This document shows, in pieces, positions 1 to 10,480 of a stretch of 64,000 nucleotides of DNA. The stretch spans positions 124,001 to 188,000 of the forward strand of contig NZ_JMKU01000009.1 in the NCBI RefSeq assembly GCF_000687165.1, given 5' to 3'. The first letter of the stretch is position 1. The number at the start of each line of letters is the position of its first letter. This DNA is from Paracidovorax oryzae ATCC 19882. Its GTDB lineage: Bacteria; Pseudomonadota; Gammaproteobacteria; Burkholderiales; Burkholderiaceae_C. Made by a program: the position numbers and the translations under genes. A model generated the notes under the pieces. The model saw only the letters and a program-made list of their open reading frames with translations, made no database searches and was not told the DNA's origin.

Positions 1-155
1 GTGCCGGGCAGCAGGGGCATGGGCGCCTGCACGATTTCCTGGGCGGTGTGGGTGGAGGCCACGAAGGCCAGGTAGAGCGGGAACGCCACGATGGCGATGC
101 CCAGGATCATGATGAAGTGCGCGAGGATGCCTCGCGTGAGGCTGCGTTCGACCAT
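1..155 (-). CDS. ugpE: sn-glycerol-3-phosphate ABC transporter permease UgpE (N-terminal part)
   Basis: This is the N-terminal part (about 51 residues) of an inner-membrane ABC permease; the rest lies beyond the left edge. It starts MVERSLTRG and enters a first membrane helix containing ILGIAIVAFPLYLAF, which closely resembles the start of E. coli UgpE. With UgpA it should form the membrane channel of the glycerol-3-phosphate/glycerophosphodiester importer. The ATG lies 1 nt after the ugpA stop codon, so the two are very likely co-transcribed and translationally coupled. The identification rests on the short N-terminus plus gene order. Confidence 0.85.
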   Translation of the reverse strand, partial: MVERSLTRGILAHFIMILGIAIVAFPLYLAFVASTHTAQEIVQAPMPLLPG

Positions 156-156
156 T

Positions 157-1038
157 TCAGTACTGGACTTTCTTTTCAACGTAGCGGAACTGCACGACGG
201 TGAGCGCGACCACGATCAGCATCAGCACCACGGACTGCGCCGCGGAGCCGCCCAGGTCCATGGCCTTGAAGCCGTCGTAGTAGACCTTGTAGACGAGGAT
301 GGCCGTGTCCTTGCCCGGGCCGCCCTGCGTGGCGGCATCGACGATGGCGAAGGTGTCGAAGAACGCATACACCACGTTGATGACCAGCAGGAAGAACGTG
401 GTGGGCGAGAGCAGCGGGAACTGCACGCTCCAGAAGCGGCGCCACGGGCCGGCGCCGTCGATGGCGGCGGCTTCGATCAGCGACTTCGGGATGGACTGCA
501 GCCCCGCCAGGAAGAAAAGGAAGTTGTAGGAGATCTGCTTCCAGACCGAGGCCATCACGATCAGCGCCATGGCCTGGCCGGAGTTGAGCAGGTGGTTCCA
601 GTCGATGCCGAAGCGGCCCAGCGCGTACGACACCACGCCCAGCGAGGGCGAGAACATGAAGACCCACAGCACGGCGGCCACGGCCGGCGCCACCGCGTAG
701 GGCAGGATCAGCAGGGTCTTGTAGAACATGGCGCCCTTGGCCACCCGGTCGGCGAACACCGCCAGCAGCAGCGACAGCACGATGCCGCTGGCCGCCACCA
801 GCACCGAGAAGAACGCGGTGGTCTTGAACGACTCGATATAGCCGGGGTCGTCGAACAGCCGGCGGAAATTCTCCAGCCCCACCCATTCGGTGGACGTGCC
901 GAAGGCGTCCTGCATCTGCAGAGACTGCACCAGCGCCTGGCTGGCGGGCCAGAAGAAGAAGACCACGATGATGGCCATCTGCGGCGCGATGAGCAGCCAG
1001 GGCAGCCAGGCGGACTGGAATCGGACGCGTTTTTCCAT
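157..1038 (-). CDS. ugpA: sn-glycerol-3-phosphate ABC transporter permease UgpA
   Basis: A 293-residue inner-membrane permease; E. coli UgpA is 295. About six hydrophobic helices are visible. The EAA loop that contacts the ATPase is present near residue 205 as [15 protein letters not shown]. The chosen ATG gives [16 protein letters not shown]; an in-frame extension upstream (to 1140) is Pro/Ala-rich and non-conserved, so it was rejected. The gene sits between ugpB (144-nt gap holding a hairpin) and ugpE (1-nt gap). It imports glycerol-3-phosphate with UgpB (binding protein), UgpE and a UgpC ATPase that is not in this window. Confidence 0.93.
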   Translation of the reverse strand: MEKRVRFQSAWLPWLLIAPQMAIIVVFFFWPASQALVQSLQMQDAFGTSTEWVGLENFRRLFDDPGYIESFKTTAFFSVLVAASGIVLSLLLAVFADRVAKGAMFYKTLLILPYAVAPAVAAVLWVFMFSPSLGVVSYALGRFGIDWNHLLNSGQAMALIVMASVWKQISYNFLFFLAGLQSIPKSLIEAAAIDGAGPWRRFWSVQFPLLSPTTFFLLVINVVYAFFDTFAIVDAATQGGPGKDTAILVYKVYYDGFKAMDLGGSAAQSVVLMLIVVALTVVQFRYVEKKVQY

Positions 1039-1090
1039 GGCGGATGCAGTTACCTTGCGCCCGGCGTGCGCTGCCGGGCTGTCGAATGAC

Positions 1091-1121
1091 GAAAAGACCC
1101 TCCCCGCGGGTGCAGGGAGGG
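1091..1121 (-). terminator. Hairpin with short U-tract between ugpB and ugpA
   Basis: Read on the minus strand, CCCTCCC and GGGAGGG form a 7-bp G/C stem around a 10-nt loop and are followed by TCTTTT. It lies in the 144-nt gap between ugpB and ugpA. It looks like a leaky intrinsic terminator or an mRNA 3'-end stabiliser. Such elements commonly give more binding protein than permease in ABC importer operons. Its function is inferred. Confidence 0.5.
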
Positions 1122-1182
1122 CCGGTACGGGAGGGCGCAAGCCGGCCGGGCCGGCCCGGGGGCCGCCCGGAGGCGGCGGGAA

Positions 1183-2493
1183 TCAGCCCTTGTTGGCCTT
1201 CTGGAAGCGCTCCAGCTGTTCGTTGCCGCGCTTCACGATGGCATCGAGCGCTTCCTTGGCGCTCTTCTTGCCGGACCAGACCTGCTCGAGTTCCTCGTCC
1301 TCGATGGCGCGGATCTGCACGTAGTTGCCCAGGCGGATACCGCGGCTCTTGTCGGTCACCTTGCGGATCATCTGCGTCACGGCGACATCGGTGCCGGGAT
1401 GCTCCTTGTAGAAGCCCGACTTCTCGGTCAGCTCGTAGGCGGCGGTCGTCACGGGCAGGTAGCCGGTGCGCTTGTGGCTGGCCGACTGCACTTCAGGCGT
1501 GGAGATGAACTTGAAGAACTCGGCGACGCCCTTGTACTCGGCGGGCTTCTTGCCGGCCATCACCCACAGGCTGGCGCCGCCGATGACGGTGTTCTGCGGC
1601 GCGCCGGGAACGTCAGGGTAGTAGGGCAGGGGGGCGAGGCCATAGGCGAACTTGGCGTTCTTGGCCACGTTGCCGTAGAAGCCCGAAGACGTGTTGATCA
1701 TGGCGCACTCGCCGGAGACGAAGCTCGCCTCGGGCACGTTGCCGCGGCCCTTGTACACGAACAGGCCCTGCTTGGCCATGTTGGCGAGGTTCTCGATGTG
1801 GCGCACGTGCAGGGGCGAATCGACCTTCAAGCGCGCATCGAGGCCCTGCAGGCCGTTGGCCTTGCTCGCGAACTCCACGTTGTGCCACGCCGAGAAGCTC
1901 TCCACCTGCGTCCAGTTCTGCCAGGCCGTGGTGAACGGGCACTTGTGGCCGGAAGCCTTGAGCTTGGCGGCTGCGTTGACCACTTCGGGCCAGGTGGCCG
2001 GCGCCTTGTCGGTGGGCAGGCCGGCGGCCTTGAAGGCGTCCTTGTTGAAATAGAAGATGGTGGTGGAGCTGTTGAACGGGAAGCTCAGCATCTGGCCGTT
2101 GGGGGCCGTGTAGTAGCCGGCCACGGCGGGGATGTAGGCCTTGGGATCGAACGGTGCACCGGCGTCCTGCATCACCTTGCCCACGGGCACGATCGCGCCC
2201 TTGCTGGCCATCATGGTGGCGGTGCCCACTTCGAACACCTGCAGGATGTGCGGCGCGTTGCCGGCACGGAAGGCGGCGATCGAGGCCGTCATGGATTCGT
2301 CATAGGTGCCCTTGTAGGTGGGCACGATCTTGTATTCCTTCTGGCTCTCGTTGAACTGGCGGGCCAGGTCGTTCACCCATTCGCCGTTCACGGCCGTCAT
2401 CGAGTGCCACCACTGGATCTCGGTCTGGGCGTGGGCCGAAATGCAAGCGGATGCGGCGATGGCGGCGGCCAGGGCCAGGTGCTTGGGCTGCAT
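1183..2493 (-). CDS. ugpB: sn-glycerol-3-phosphate ABC transporter substrate-binding protein UgpB
   Basis: A 436-residue periplasmic solute-binding protein (extracellular solute-binding family 1); E. coli UgpB is 438. A Sec signal peptide occupies residues 1-22 or so (MQPKHLALAAAIAASACISAHA) and is probably cut after AHA. The mature protein starts QTEIQWWHSM, the typical UgpB beginning. It captures glycerol-3-phosphate or glycerophosphodiesters and delivers them to UgpAE. It is the first gene of ugpB-ugpA-ugpE. A GAGGAG ribosome-binding site precedes the ATG. In E. coli this operon is phosphate-regulated; here only a weak, wrongly oriented Pho-box-like repeat is seen upstream. Confidence 0.93.
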   Translation of the reverse strand: MQPKHLALAAAIAASACISAHAQTEIQWWHSMTAVNGEWVNDLARQFNESQKEYKIVPTYKGTYDESMTASIAAFRAGNAPHILQVFEVGTATMMASKGAIVPVGKVMQDAGAPFDPKAYIPAVAGYYTAPNGQMLSFPFNSSTTIFYFNKDAFKAAGLPTDKAPATWPEVVNAAAKLKASGHKCPFTTAWQNWTQVESFSAWHNVEFASKANGLQGLDARLKVDSPLHVRHIENLANMAKQGLFVYKGRGNVPEASFVSGECAMINTSSGFYGNVAKNAKFAYGLAPLPYYPDVPGAPQNTVIGGASLWVMAGKKPAEYKGVAEFFKFISTPEVQSASHKRTGYLPVTTAAYELTEKSGFYKEHPGTDVAVTQMIRKVTDKSRGIRLGNYVQIRAIEDEELEQVWSGKKSAKEALDAIVKRGNEQLERFQKANKG

Positions 2494-2809
2494 GGAAACT
2501 CCTCAAAGTATGGCGATGCGAAAGCGGCGCATGGTATGCGCGCTACATGTCATCGGTATGTCGTTGTCGCATAGGCAGGGATTTCCACGGATCGGGAACT
2601 TCCCTGGATGGAGGTCTTTGTGTGGCGGAATTGTGTCTGTTTTGTGACGACTCGCCGGGCTCGTCCGTCGCCTGCGTGACTGGGATTCCACTTGGTGGAT
2701 CGAAAAGCCCCCTGGGTACAGGGTTTCTTCCCATTGCACAATGGTCGGCCACCTGCAAGGCGTCCGCCATGCATCCTTCCCTTCCTTACTTCTCCTTCCC
2801 CGTAGTTCC
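2494..2809. promoter_or_regulatory. Divergent intergenic region between ugpB and serA
   Basis: These 316 bp separate the divergent ugpB and serA and must hold both promoters. I see no clear -35/-10 pair. At 2547-2564 two copies of ATGTCRT are spaced 11 bp apart, which resembles a Pho box (consensus CTGTCAT repeats). They read toward serA rather than ugpB and match only partly. No open frame here looks protein-coding. Confidence 0.4.
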
Positions 2810-4039
2810 ATGACCAAGACATCGCTGGACAAGAGCAAGATCAAGTTCCTCCTGCTGGAGGGCGTGCACCCTTCGGCGCTCGACGTGCTGCGTGGCGCGG
2901 GCTATACCCAGATCGAGGCATTGCCGGGGGCGCTGGAAGGCGAGGAGCTGCACCGCAAGATCGCCGATGCGCATTTCCTGGGCATCCGCTCGCGCACCCA
3001 GCTCACGGCCGAGGTGTTCGCGCACGCCCACAAGCTCGTGGCCGTGGGGGCCTTCTGCATCGGCACCAACCAGATCGACCTGGATGCTGCGCGCGAGCGC
3101 GGCATCGCCGTCTTCAACGCGCCGTACTCCAACACCCGCTCCGTGGCGGAGCTGGTGCTGGCCGAGGCCATCCTGCTGCTGCGCGGCGTGCCCGAGAAGA
3201 ACGCCGTGGCGCACCGCGGCGGCTGGCTCAAGAGCGCCGAGAACGCCTATGAGATCCGCGGCAAGACGCTGGGCATCGTGGGCTACGGTTCCATCGGCAC
3301 GCAGCTGTCGGTGCTGGCAGAGGCGCTGGGCATGCATGTCGTCTTCCACGACGTGGTGAGCAAGCTGCCGCTGGGCAACGCCCGCCAGGCGCCGTCGCTG
3401 CAGGCGCTGCTCGCGCAGAGCGACATCGTGACCCTGCACGTGCCCGAAGTGCCCTCCACGCAGTGGATGATCGGGCCGGAAGAGATCGCTGCCATGAAGC
3501 CGGGCGCGATCCTGATCAATGCGGCGCGCGGCACCGTGGTCCGCATCGAGGCGCTGGCCGACGCGATCCGCGCGAAGAAGCTGCTCGGCGCGGCCATCGA
3601 CGTGTTCCCGGTGGAGCCGCGCAGCAACAAGGACGAGTTCACTTCGCCCCTGCGCGGGCTGGACAATGTCATCCTTACCCCCCACATCGGCGGCTCCACC
3701 ATGGAGGCGCAGGCCAACATCGGCCTGGAGGTGGCCGAGAAGCTCGTGAAGTACAGCGACAACGGCACCTCGACCTCGTCGGTGAATTTCCCCGAGGTGG
3801 CGCTGCCCGCGCATCCGGGCAAGCACCGCATCCTGCACATCCACCGCAACGTGCCAGGGGTGCTGTCGGCCATCAACCAGGTGTTCGCCGACAACCAGAT
3901 CAACATCTCGGCGCAGTACCTGCAGACCAACGAAAAAGTGGGCTACGTGGTGATCGACATCGACGCACAGTCGTCCGAGCTGGCGCTGGACAAACTCGCG
4001 AGCGTGCCGGGCACCATCCGGAGCCGCGTGCTGTTCTGA
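2810..4039 (+). CDS. serA: D-3-phosphoglycerate dehydrogenase SerA
   Basis: A 409-residue cytosolic enzyme (E. coli SerA 410) catalysing the first step of serine synthesis, 3-phosphoglycerate to 3-phosphohydroxypyruvate with NAD. The NAD-binding Rossmann motif GYGSIG is at residues 158-163. The catalytic Arg (NAARGTVV), Glu (FPVEPRS) and His (LTPHIGGST) are all present. A C-terminal ACT domain starts near residue 335 (HIHRNVPGVLSAINQVF), as in forms inhibited by serine. The ATG at 2810 was chosen because it gives the conserved start MTKTSLDKSKIKFLLLEG; the upstream in-frame extension is not conserved. Confidence 0.95.
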   Translation: MTKTSLDKSKIKFLLLEGVHPSALDVLRGAGYTQIEALPGALEGEELHRKIADAHFLGIRSRTQLTAEVFAHAHKLVAVGAFCIGTNQIDLDAARERGIAVFNAPYSNTRSVAELVLAEAILLLRGVPEKNAVAHRGGWLKSAENAYEIRGKTLGIVGYGSIGTQLSVLAEALGMHVVFHDVVSKLPLGNARQAPSLQALLAQSDIVTLHVPEVPSTQWMIGPEEIAAMKPGAILINAARGTVVRIEALADAIRAKKLLGAAIDVFPVEPRSNKDEFTSPLRGLDNVILTPHIGGSTMEAQANIGLEVAEKLVKYSDNGTSTSSVNFPEVALPAHPGKHRILHIHRNVPGVLSAINQVFADNQINISAQYLQTNEKVGYVVIDIDAQSSELALDKLASVPGTIRSRVLF

Positions 4040-4171
4040 GCGATGGCCGGGGCGGCACGGCCTCTCCGGCCATGCCGGGTACTGGACGGGAAGATGGCTG
4101 ACAACATGCTTTTTGAATCAATTGATACATTTGGTGACCTCCGGGTTCCCATCCGGCAATTGTCAAAAAAC

Positions 4172-5968
4172 ATGAATTTTTCCCACATCAAGCTCGCGCC
4201 GCGGCTGGGCCTCGCCTTTGCCGCCATGGTCGTTCTCTCTGTTTTCCTGGGCCTTTTCAGCCTGCGGCAGATGTCGCAATTGCAGGGTCAGACCAGCACG
4301 GTGGTGGACAACAACCTGCCATCGGTGATGATCCTCTCTGAATATCGCCGCAATCTCGACCTGATGCGGCGCGTCGAAGCCCTCCTGCTGCTGGAAACGC
4401 CCGCCAAGGAGCAGGGGGAATACCGCGACTCGTTCGACAAGACGGTCGCCAAGTTCGAGGAGCTCAACCGGACCTATGTCGAACCCACGCTGATCGGCAG
4501 CCCCGGCGAGGCGGCGCTGGCCGCGGTCTTCAAGAAGGATCTTGCGGCCTACATGGCCGCCGCCTCGCGCATCCGTGCGTCCGCGCAGGATCCGGGCCAG
4601 CATGCGGAACTGCTGAACCACATGCTCAACACCACGCGTGGCCTGTACTTCGCCACCAGCGAGCAGCTCGACAAGGTGATCCAGTACAACGTGGACCAGG
4701 CCAAGGATGCCTCGACCCTGGCGATGAAGATCCTGGGCGACGGCCGCAACTGGCTGGTCGTGACGATGGTGGCTGCCGCCGCCGTCGCCGCGCTGCTGGC
4801 CGTGGTCATCGTGCGCAGCATCGTCCACCCCCTGAACCGCGCCATCGACGCTGCCCAGCAGGTGGCCGAGGGCAACCTGGCCGTCGAGCTGCACGCTGAG
4901 GGCCGCGACGAGGTGTCCCGGCTGCTGCGCACCTTGGTGGATATGCGCGACACGCTGGCGCGCATCACCGGCGAGGTCCGCCGCAACGCGGAAGGTGTGG
5001 CCACGGCCAGTGCCCAGATCGCGCAGGGCAATGGAGACCTTTCGGCCCGCACGGAGCAGCAGGCGGCTTCGCTCCAGCAGGCGGCGGCGTCGATGGAGCA
5101 ACTGGGCTCCACCGTGCGCCAGAACGCCGAGAGTGCCCGCCAGGCCAGCCAGCTGGCGGCCAGCGCGTCGGGCATCGCGAGCCAGGGCGGGGAGGTGGTC
5201 GGAGAGGTGGTCGAGACCATGAAGGGCATCAACGAGGCTTCGCGCCGCATCGGCGACATCATCGGCACCATCGACGGCATCGCCTTCCAGACGAACATCC
5301 TGGCGCTCAACGCAGCGGTGGAGGCCGCGCGTGCCGGGGAGCAGGGCCGGGGCTTCGCCGTCGTGGCCGGCGAGGTGCGCAGCCTCGCGCAGCGCAGCGC
5401 CGAAGCCGCCAAGGAAATCAAGAGCCTGATCGGCAACAGCGTCGAGCGGGTGGAGCAGGGCACGGTGCTGGTGGACAAGGCCGGCGCCACGATGACCGAA
5501 GTGGTCACCTCCATCCGGCGCGTGACCGACATCGTGGCGGAAATCAGCGCGGCGAGCAGCGAGCAGAGCGAGGGCGTGTCCCAGGTGGGCGCGGCGGTGA
5601 CGCAGATGGACCAGGCCACGCAGCAGAATGCCGCGCTGGTGGAGGAGTCCGCGGCAGCGGCCGGCAGCCTCAAGATCCAGGCGGAACAGCTGGTGCAGGC
5701 GGTGGCGTTCTTCCGCACGGCCCCCGGGGCGGCCGTGGCCCGCGCCAGCGCACCGGTGGCTCCCCCGGCGACGGCTGCAGCCCCCGTGCAGGCACGGGCC
5801 AGGCCTGCGCCGGCGCCTGCGCTTGCGCCTGCCGTGACGTCCGCCTCCCCGGCCCGGGCCGGGTCCCCGAAAGCCCGGATCGGCACGTCTGCAGCCCCGG
5901 CGGCTGCCAGTGCGTCCCGGCCCGCTTCCCGCGCCGCGGGCGGGGAAGACGAGTGGGAGAGCTTCTGA
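4172..5968 (+). CDS. Methyl-accepting chemotaxis protein
   Basis: A 598-residue inner-membrane chemoreceptor. TM1 is at about residues 13-33, followed by a periplasmic four-helix ligand domain, TM2 near 194-216, a HAMP domain, and a cytoplasmic signalling domain whose hairpin tip includes [19 protein letters not shown]. An Ala/Pro-rich linker follows and ends in EWESF, matching the xWxxF pentapeptide that tethers CheR in Tar/Tsr-type receptors, so it probably recruits its own methyltransferase. The ligand is unknown. The start is uncertain: [16 protein letters not shown] at 4172 is the usual family beginning, but an in-frame ATG at 4094 has a better ribosome site (GGACGGGAAG). No che gene is adjacent. 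Confidence 0.9.
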   Translation: MNFSHIKLAPRLGLAFAAMVVLSVFLGLFSLRQMSQLQGQTSTVVDNNLPSVMILSEYRRNLDLMRRVEALLLLETPAKEQGEYRDSFDKTVAKFEELNRTYVEPTLIGSPGEAALAAVFKKDLAAYMAAASRIRASAQDPGQHAELLNHMLNTTRGLYFATSEQLDKVIQYNVDQAKDASTLAMKILGDGRNWLVVTMVAAAAVAALLAVVIVRSIVHPLNRAIDAAQQVAEGNLAVELHAEGRDEVSRLLRTLVDMRDTLARITGEVRRNAEGVATASAQIAQGNGDLSARTEQQAASLQQAAASMEQLGSTVRQNAESARQASQLAASASGIASQGGEVVGEVVETMKGINEASRRIGDIIGTIDGIAFQTNILALNAAVEAARAGEQGRGFAVVAGEVRSLAQRSAEAAKEIKSLIGNSVERVEQGTVLVDKAGATMTEVVTSIRRVTDIVAEISAASSEQSEGVSQVGAAVTQMDQATQQNAALVEESAAAAGSLKIQAEQLVQAVAFFRTAPGAAVARASAPVAPPATAAAPVQARARPAPAPALAPAVTSASPARAGSPKARIGTSAAPAAASASRPASRAAGGEDEWESF

Positions 5969-6030
5969 CGCGGGCCTGCCCGGGCGGGAGGCCGTGGCCC
6001 GGGGCCGCGACGCGTTGGAGGCCGCTGGCT

Positions 6031-6079
6031 TAAAATCGCGGCCCCCCCAAGGTTGGGAGCGTCCGCGCTCCCCAGGTGA
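6031..6079 (+). promoter_or_regulatory. Putative -10 element, leader hairpin and RBS of the large FAD/Fe-S oxidoreductase
   Basis: TAAAAT at 6031-6036 lies in otherwise GC-rich DNA and resembles a sigma-70 -10 box; no convincing -35 is visible. GGGAGCG (6055-6061) pairs with CGCTCCC (6066-6072) around TCCG. The ribosome-binding site AGGTGA follows at 6074-6079, 8 nt before the ATG. The hairpin sits close enough to affect ribosome access. The regulatory role is inferred. Confidence 0.35.
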
Positions 6080-6087
6080 TCCCCCCG

Positions 6088-9000
6088 ATGAATGCACCCA
6101 CTGAGTTGGCAGCCCTGACACAGGCCGCCGAGCCCACTCGCTTGCGCGAGATTCCGTACAACTACACCTCGTTTTCCGACCGGGAAATCGTCATCCGGCT
6201 GCTGGGCTCCGACTCGTGGGACGTGCTGGACCAGCTGCGCCGCGAGCGTCGCACCGGGCGCTCCGCCCGCATGCTGTACGAGGTGCTGGGCGACATCTGG
6301 GTCGTGCAGCGCAACCCCTACCTGCAGGACGACTTGCTGGACAACGCAGGCCGCCGCAAGATGCTGGTGGACGCGCTGCAGCACCGGCTGTCGGAGATCG
6401 GCAAGCGCCGCACGCCCGGCGAGGACGCCGAGCGCGACCGCCTGGTGGGCCAGCTGGTGGAGGCCGCGCGTCGCGCCATCGCGCAATTCGACGCCACCTT
6501 CGTGGAGGCCGCCCAGCTGCGGCGCCAGGTGCAGAAGCGCCTGGGCCGCCACACGGCCAGGGACAACATCAAGTTCGACGGCCTCTCGCGCGTGTCGCAC
6601 GTGACCGACGCCACCGACTGGCGCGTCGAATACCCGTTCGTGGTGCTCACGCCCGACACCGAGGCCGAGATGGCCGCGCTGGTCAAGGCCTGCATCGAGC
6701 TGGAACTGACCATCATCCCGCGGGGGGGCGGCACCGGCTACACCGGCGGCGCGATTCCTCTCACCTGGCGCAGCGTGGTCATCAACACCGAGAAGCTCGA
6801 AGCCATGACCGAGGTGGAGATGCGCCGCCTGCCGGGCATGGACCGCGAGGTGGGCACCATCTGGACCGAGGCCGGCGTGGTCACCCAGCGCGTGGCCGAC
6901 GCGGCCGAGCGCGCGGGCTTCGTCTTCGCGGTCGATCCGACCAGCGCAGAAGCCTCGTGCATCGGCGGCAACATCGCCATGAACGCGGGCGGCAAGAAGG
7001 CCGTGCTCTGGGGCACGGCGCTGGACAACCTGGTCAGCTGGCGCATGGTGACGCCCGAGGCGCAGTGGCTCGAAGTCACGCGGCTGGACCACAACATGGG
7101 CAAGATCCACGACGTGGAGACGGCCACCTTCGAGCTGCAGTACTTCGAGGCCGACGGCAGGACGCCGATCCGCACCGAGCGTCTGGAGATTCCCGGCCGC
7201 ACCTTCCGCAAGGAGGGGCTGGGCAAGGACGTGACGGACAAGTTCCTCTCAGGCCTGCCCGGCATCCAGAAGGAAGGCTGCGACGGCCTCATCACCAGCG
7301 CGCGCTGGGTGGTGCACCGCATGCCGGCGCACACGCGCACCGTGTGCCTGGAGTTCTTCGGCAATGCCAAGGACGCCGTGCCCTCGATCGTCGAGATCAA
7401 GGATTTCATGTTCGCCGAGCAGAAGCGTTCGGGCGTGCTGCTGGCGGGCCTGGAGCACCTGGACGACCGCTACCTGAAGGCCGTGGGCTACGCTACCAAG
7501 AGCCGCAAGCACGGCGGCGGCCTGCCGAAGATGGTGCTGTTCGGCGACATCGCGGGCGACGATGCCGACGCCGTGGCGCGCGTGACCAGCGAGGTCGTGC
7601 GCATCGCCAACTCCCGCGCGGGCGAGGGCTTCATCGCCATCAGCCCCGAGGCGCGCAAGAAGTTCTGGCTGGACCGCAAGCGCACGGCCGCCATCAGCCG
7701 CCACACCAACGCCTTCAAGATCAACGAGGACGTGGTGATTCCGCTGCCGCGGATGGCCGAGTACACCGACGGCATCGAGCGCATCAACATCGAGCTGTCG
7801 CTGCGCAACAAGCTGCAGCTGTGCGACGAGCTGGAGGCCTTCTTCCAGCGCGGCAAGCTCCCGCTGGGCCGCCAGGACGACGCGCACGAGATCCCCTCGG
7901 CCGAGCTGCTGGAGGACCGCGTGGCCCAGGCGGTGGCGTTGATCGGCGAAGTCCGCTCGCTCTGGAGCGGCTGGCTGACCGATGTGGAGACGCTCTTCCC
8001 GCAGCTGCAGGACCACACCCTGCGCGCGAGCTGGAAGACGCAGCTGCGAGAGCCGCTCGCCAAGATCTTCCCCGGCGCGTCCTTCAAGCCCATCATGGAC
8101 GAGGCGCAGGCCATCCACCAGCGCGTGCTCAAGGGCCGCGTGTGGGTGGCGCTGCACATGCATGCGGGCGATGGCAACGTCCACACCAACCTGCCCGTCA
8201 ACAGCGACGACTACCAGATGCTGCAGACGGCCCACGAGGCCGTGGCGCGCATCATGGTGCTGGCGCGCAGCCTGGACGGCGTGATCTCGGGCGAGCACGG
8301 CATCGGCATCACCAAGCTCGAATTCCTGACCGACGACGAGCTGCGTCCCTTCGCCGACTACAAGCGCCGCGTGGACCCGCAAGGCCGCTTCAACAAGGGC
8401 AAGCTGCTGCGGAGCCAGGAGCCCGTGGCCCGGACGGAACAGGCGCCGGCGGCCGTCTCGGCCCGCGAGTCGCTGATGTACTCCGACCTGACCAATGCCT
8501 ACACGCCCAGCTTCGGGCTGATGGGGCACGAGTCGCTCATCATGCAGCAGAGCGACATCGGCGCCATCGCCGATTCGGTCAAGGACTGCCTGCGCTGCGG
8601 CAAGTGCAAGCCCGTGTGCGCCACCCACGTGCCGCGCGCCAGCCTGCTCTACAGCCCGCGCAACAAGATCCTGGCCACCTCGCTGCTGGTCGAGGCCTTC
8701 CTGTACGAGGAGCAGACGCGCCGCGGCGTGTCGATCAAGCACTGGCAGGAGTTCGAGGACGTGGCCGACCACTGCACCGTCTGCCACAAGTGCTACACGC
8801 CGTGCCCGGTCAAGATCGACTTCGGCGACGTGACCATGAACATGCGCAACCTGCTGCGCAAGATGGGCAAGAAGACCTTCCGCCCTGGCAATGCCCTGGC
8901 CATGGGCATGCTCAACGCCACCAATCCCGACACCATCAAGCTGATGCGCACGGCCATGGTGGACGTGGGCTTCAAGGCGCAGCGCATGGCCGTCGATCTG

Positions 9001-9999
9001 CTGCGCGGCTTCGGCCGCAAGCAGACCGCGCATCCGCCCGCCACGGTGGGCACCGCGCCGGTCAAGGAACAGGTCATCCACTTCATCAACAAGAAGCTGC
9101 CCGGCGGCCTGCCGAAGAAGACGGCGCGCGCGCTGCTGGACATCGAGGACAAGGACTACGTGCCCATCATCCGCAACCCGGCCGCCACCACGGCCGAGAC
9201 GGAGGCGGTGTTCTACTTCCCCGGCTGCGGCTCCGAGCGCCTGTTCAGCCAGGTGGGCCTCGCGACCCAGGCCATGCTCTGGCATGCGGGCGTGCAGACC
9301 GTGCTGCCGCCGGGTTACCTGTGCTGCGGCTACCCGCAGCGCGGCAGCGGCCAGTTCGACAAGGCCGAGAAGATGATCACCGACAACCGGGTGCTGTTCC
9401 ACCGCGTGGCCAACACGCTGAACTACCTGGACATCAAGACGGTGGTGGTCAGCTGCGGCACCTGCTACGACCAGCTGCAGGGCTACCAGTTCGACAAGAT
9501 CTTCCCGGGCTGCCGCATCATCGACATCCACGAATACCTGCTGGAAAAGGGCATCCAGCTGCAGGGCAAGGGCGCCTACCTGTACCACGAGCCCTGCCAT
9601 AGCCCGATGAAGCAGCAGGACTCGATGAAGACCGTCAAGGCCCTGGTGGGCGAGCAGGTGGTCAAGAGCGAGCGCTGCTGCGGCGAATCCGGCACGCTGG
9701 GCGTGACCCGGCCCGACATCTCCACCCAGGTGCGCTTCCGCAAGGAGCAGGAGATCCGCAAGGGCGAGGCCGCGCTGCGCGCCAGCGGCGCCGTCGCCCC
9801 GCAGGAGAACGTGAAGATCCTCACCAGCTGCCCCAGCTGCCTGCAGGGCCTGAACCGCTACCAGGACGATCTGAACAACGGCCTGCTCGAAGCCGACTAC
9901 ATCGTCGTCGAGATGGCGCGCGAGATCCTGGGCGAGAACTGGATGCCCGAGTACGTGCAGCGCGCCAATGCGGGCGGCATCGAGCGGGTGCTGGTGTGA
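6088..9999 (+). CDS. Large FAD-linked oxidoreductase with Fe-S and CCG domains (DUF3683 type)
   Basis: A 1303-residue multidomain redox protein. The order is: a DUF3683-like N-terminus (about 1-180); an FAD-binding PCMH domain of the glycolate oxidase/D-lactate dehydrogenase type ([11 protein letters not shown] near 216; [15 protein letters not shown] near 295); an FAD-oxidase C-terminal domain ([12 protein letters not shown] near 694; GEHGIG); two ferredoxin-like clusters ([11 protein letters not shown] and [12 protein letters not shown]); and Cys-rich CCG modules ([20 protein letters not shown]). It looks like a natural fusion of GlcD/Dld, a ferredoxin and a GlcF-like subunit, and probably oxidises a 2-hydroxy acid and passes electrons to the quinone pool. 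The substrate is not determinable. ATG at 6088 was chosen over an in-frame GTG at 6076 because AGGTGA lies 8 nt before it. Confidence 0.9.
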   Translation: MNAPTELAALTQAAEPTRLREIPYNYTSFSDREIVIRLLGSDSWDVLDQLRRERRTGRSARMLYEVLGDIWVVQRNPYLQDDLLDNAGRRKMLVDALQHRLSEIGKRRTPGEDAERDRLVGQLVEAARRAIAQFDATFVEAAQLRRQVQKRLGRHTARDNIKFDGLSRVSHVTDATDWRVEYPFVVLTPDTEAEMAALVKACIELELTIIPRGGGTGYTGGAIPLTWRSVVINTEKLEAMTEVEMRRLPGMDREVGTIWTEAGVVTQRVADAAERAGFVFAVDPTSAEASCIGGNIAMNAGGKKAVLWGTALDNLVSWRMVTPEAQWLEVTRLDHNMGKIHDVETATFELQYFEADGRTPIRTERLEIPGRTFRKEGLGKDVTDKFLSGLPGIQKEGCDGLITSARWVVHRMPAHTRTVCLEFFGNAKDAVPSIVEIKDFMFAEQKRSGVLLAGLEHLDDRYLKAVGYATKSRKHGGGLPKMVLFGDIAGDDADAVARVTSEVVRIANSRAGEGFIAISPEARKKFWLDRKRTAAISRHTNAFKINEDVVIPLPRMAEYTDGIERINIELSLRNKLQLCDELEAFFQRGKLPLGRQDDAHEIPSAELLEDRVAQAVALIGEVRSLWSGWLTDVETLFPQLQDHTLRASWKTQLREPLAKIFPGASFKPIMDEAQAIHQRVLKGRVWVALHMHAGDGNVHTNLPVNSDDYQMLQTAHEAVARIMVLARSLDGVISGEHGIGITKLEFLTDDELRPFADYKRRVDPQGRFNKGKLLRSQEPVARTEQAPAAVSARESLMYSDLTNAYTPSFGLMGHESLIMQQSDIGAIADSVKDCLRCGKCKPVCATHVPRASLLYSPRNKILATSLLVEAFLYEEQTRRGVSIKHWQEFEDVADHCTVCHKCYTPCPVKIDFGDVTMNMRNLLRKMGKKTFRPGNALAMGMLNATNPDTIKLMRTAMVDVGFKAQRMAVDLLRGFGRKQTAHPPATVGTAPVKEQVIHFINKKLPGGLPKKTARALLDIEDKDYVPIIRNPAATTAETEAVFYFPGCGSERLFSQVGLATQAMLWHAGVQTVLPPGYLCCGYPQRGSGQFDKAEKMITDNRVLFHRVANTLNYLDIKTVVVSCGTCYDQLQGYQFDKIFPGCRIIDIHEYLLEKGIQLQGKGAYLYHEPCHSPMKQQDSMKTVKALVGEQVVKSERCCGESGTLGVTRPDISTQVRFRKEQEIRKGEAALRASGAVAPQENVKILTSCPSCLQGLNRYQDDLNNGLLEADYIVVEMAREILGENWMPEYVQRANAGGIERVLV

Positions 10000-10445
10000 T
10001 GGCCTCCACCTGCCCCCTGTGCAGCGGCGAAGGCGGCACGCTGGTCTGGCGTGGCCGGCTGATGCGCGTGGTGCATGCCGGCGAGGAGGCTGACCGCGGC
10101 TTCCCGGGGTTCTACCGCGTCATCTGGAACAGGCACGTGGCGGAGTTCTCGGACCTGGCCGACACCGAGCGCGAGCGCTGCACGGCCGCCGTGGCGGTGG
10201 TGGAACAGGTGCTGCGCGAACAGCTCCAGCCCGCGAAGATCAATCTCGCGGCCCTGGGCAACATGGTGCCGCACCTGCACTGGCACGTGATCGCCCGCTT
10301 CGGGTGGGACAGCCACTTTCCCGCGCCCGTCTGGGCGCCGCCCCAGCGCGAGCGCGACCTGGTGCAGGAGGCCGCCGTGCAGGCACGCAGCGAAGCCGTC
10401 GCGCAACTGATGCGCGAGCGCCTGGCCCGGGCCGGGCTGGACTGA
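9999..10445 (+). CDS. HIT family hydrolase
   Basis: A 148-residue cytosolic histidine-triad protein. The triad HLHWHV (His-x-His-x-His) near residue 90 forms the active site that binds and hydrolyses nucleotidyl phosphates. An N-terminal CPLC pair may bind zinc. The ATG overlaps the stop codon of the large oxidoreductase (TGATG), so the two are coupled. The substrate is unknown; dinucleoside polyphosphates or AMP-lysine-type substrates are typical of the family. Confidence 0.9.
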   Translation: MASTCPLCSGEGGTLVWRGRLMRVVHAGEEADRGFPGFYRVIWNRHVAEFSDLADTERERCTAAVAVVEQVLREQLQPAKINLAALGNMVPHLHWHVIARFGWDSHFPAPVWAPPQRERDLVQEAAVQARSEAVAQLMRERLARAGLD

Positions 10446-10480
10446 GCGCGCGCGCCGGCCCGCACGGTTCCGGCGCGTGG

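Noticed and set aside
2547..2564. Pho-box-like direct repeat (ATGTCRT twice, 11-bp period) upstream of ugpB
   Set aside because: Orientation is opposite to ugpB, the second copy matches poorly, and the spacer is not A/T-rich. It may be chance.
7249..9600. 783-codon antisense open frame inside the FAD/Fe-S oxidoreductase
   Set aside because: Its His/Arg/Leu/Ala-rich translation has no recognisable motif, and the sense frame holds intact catalytic and cluster motifs. Long antisense frames are expected in high-GC DNA.
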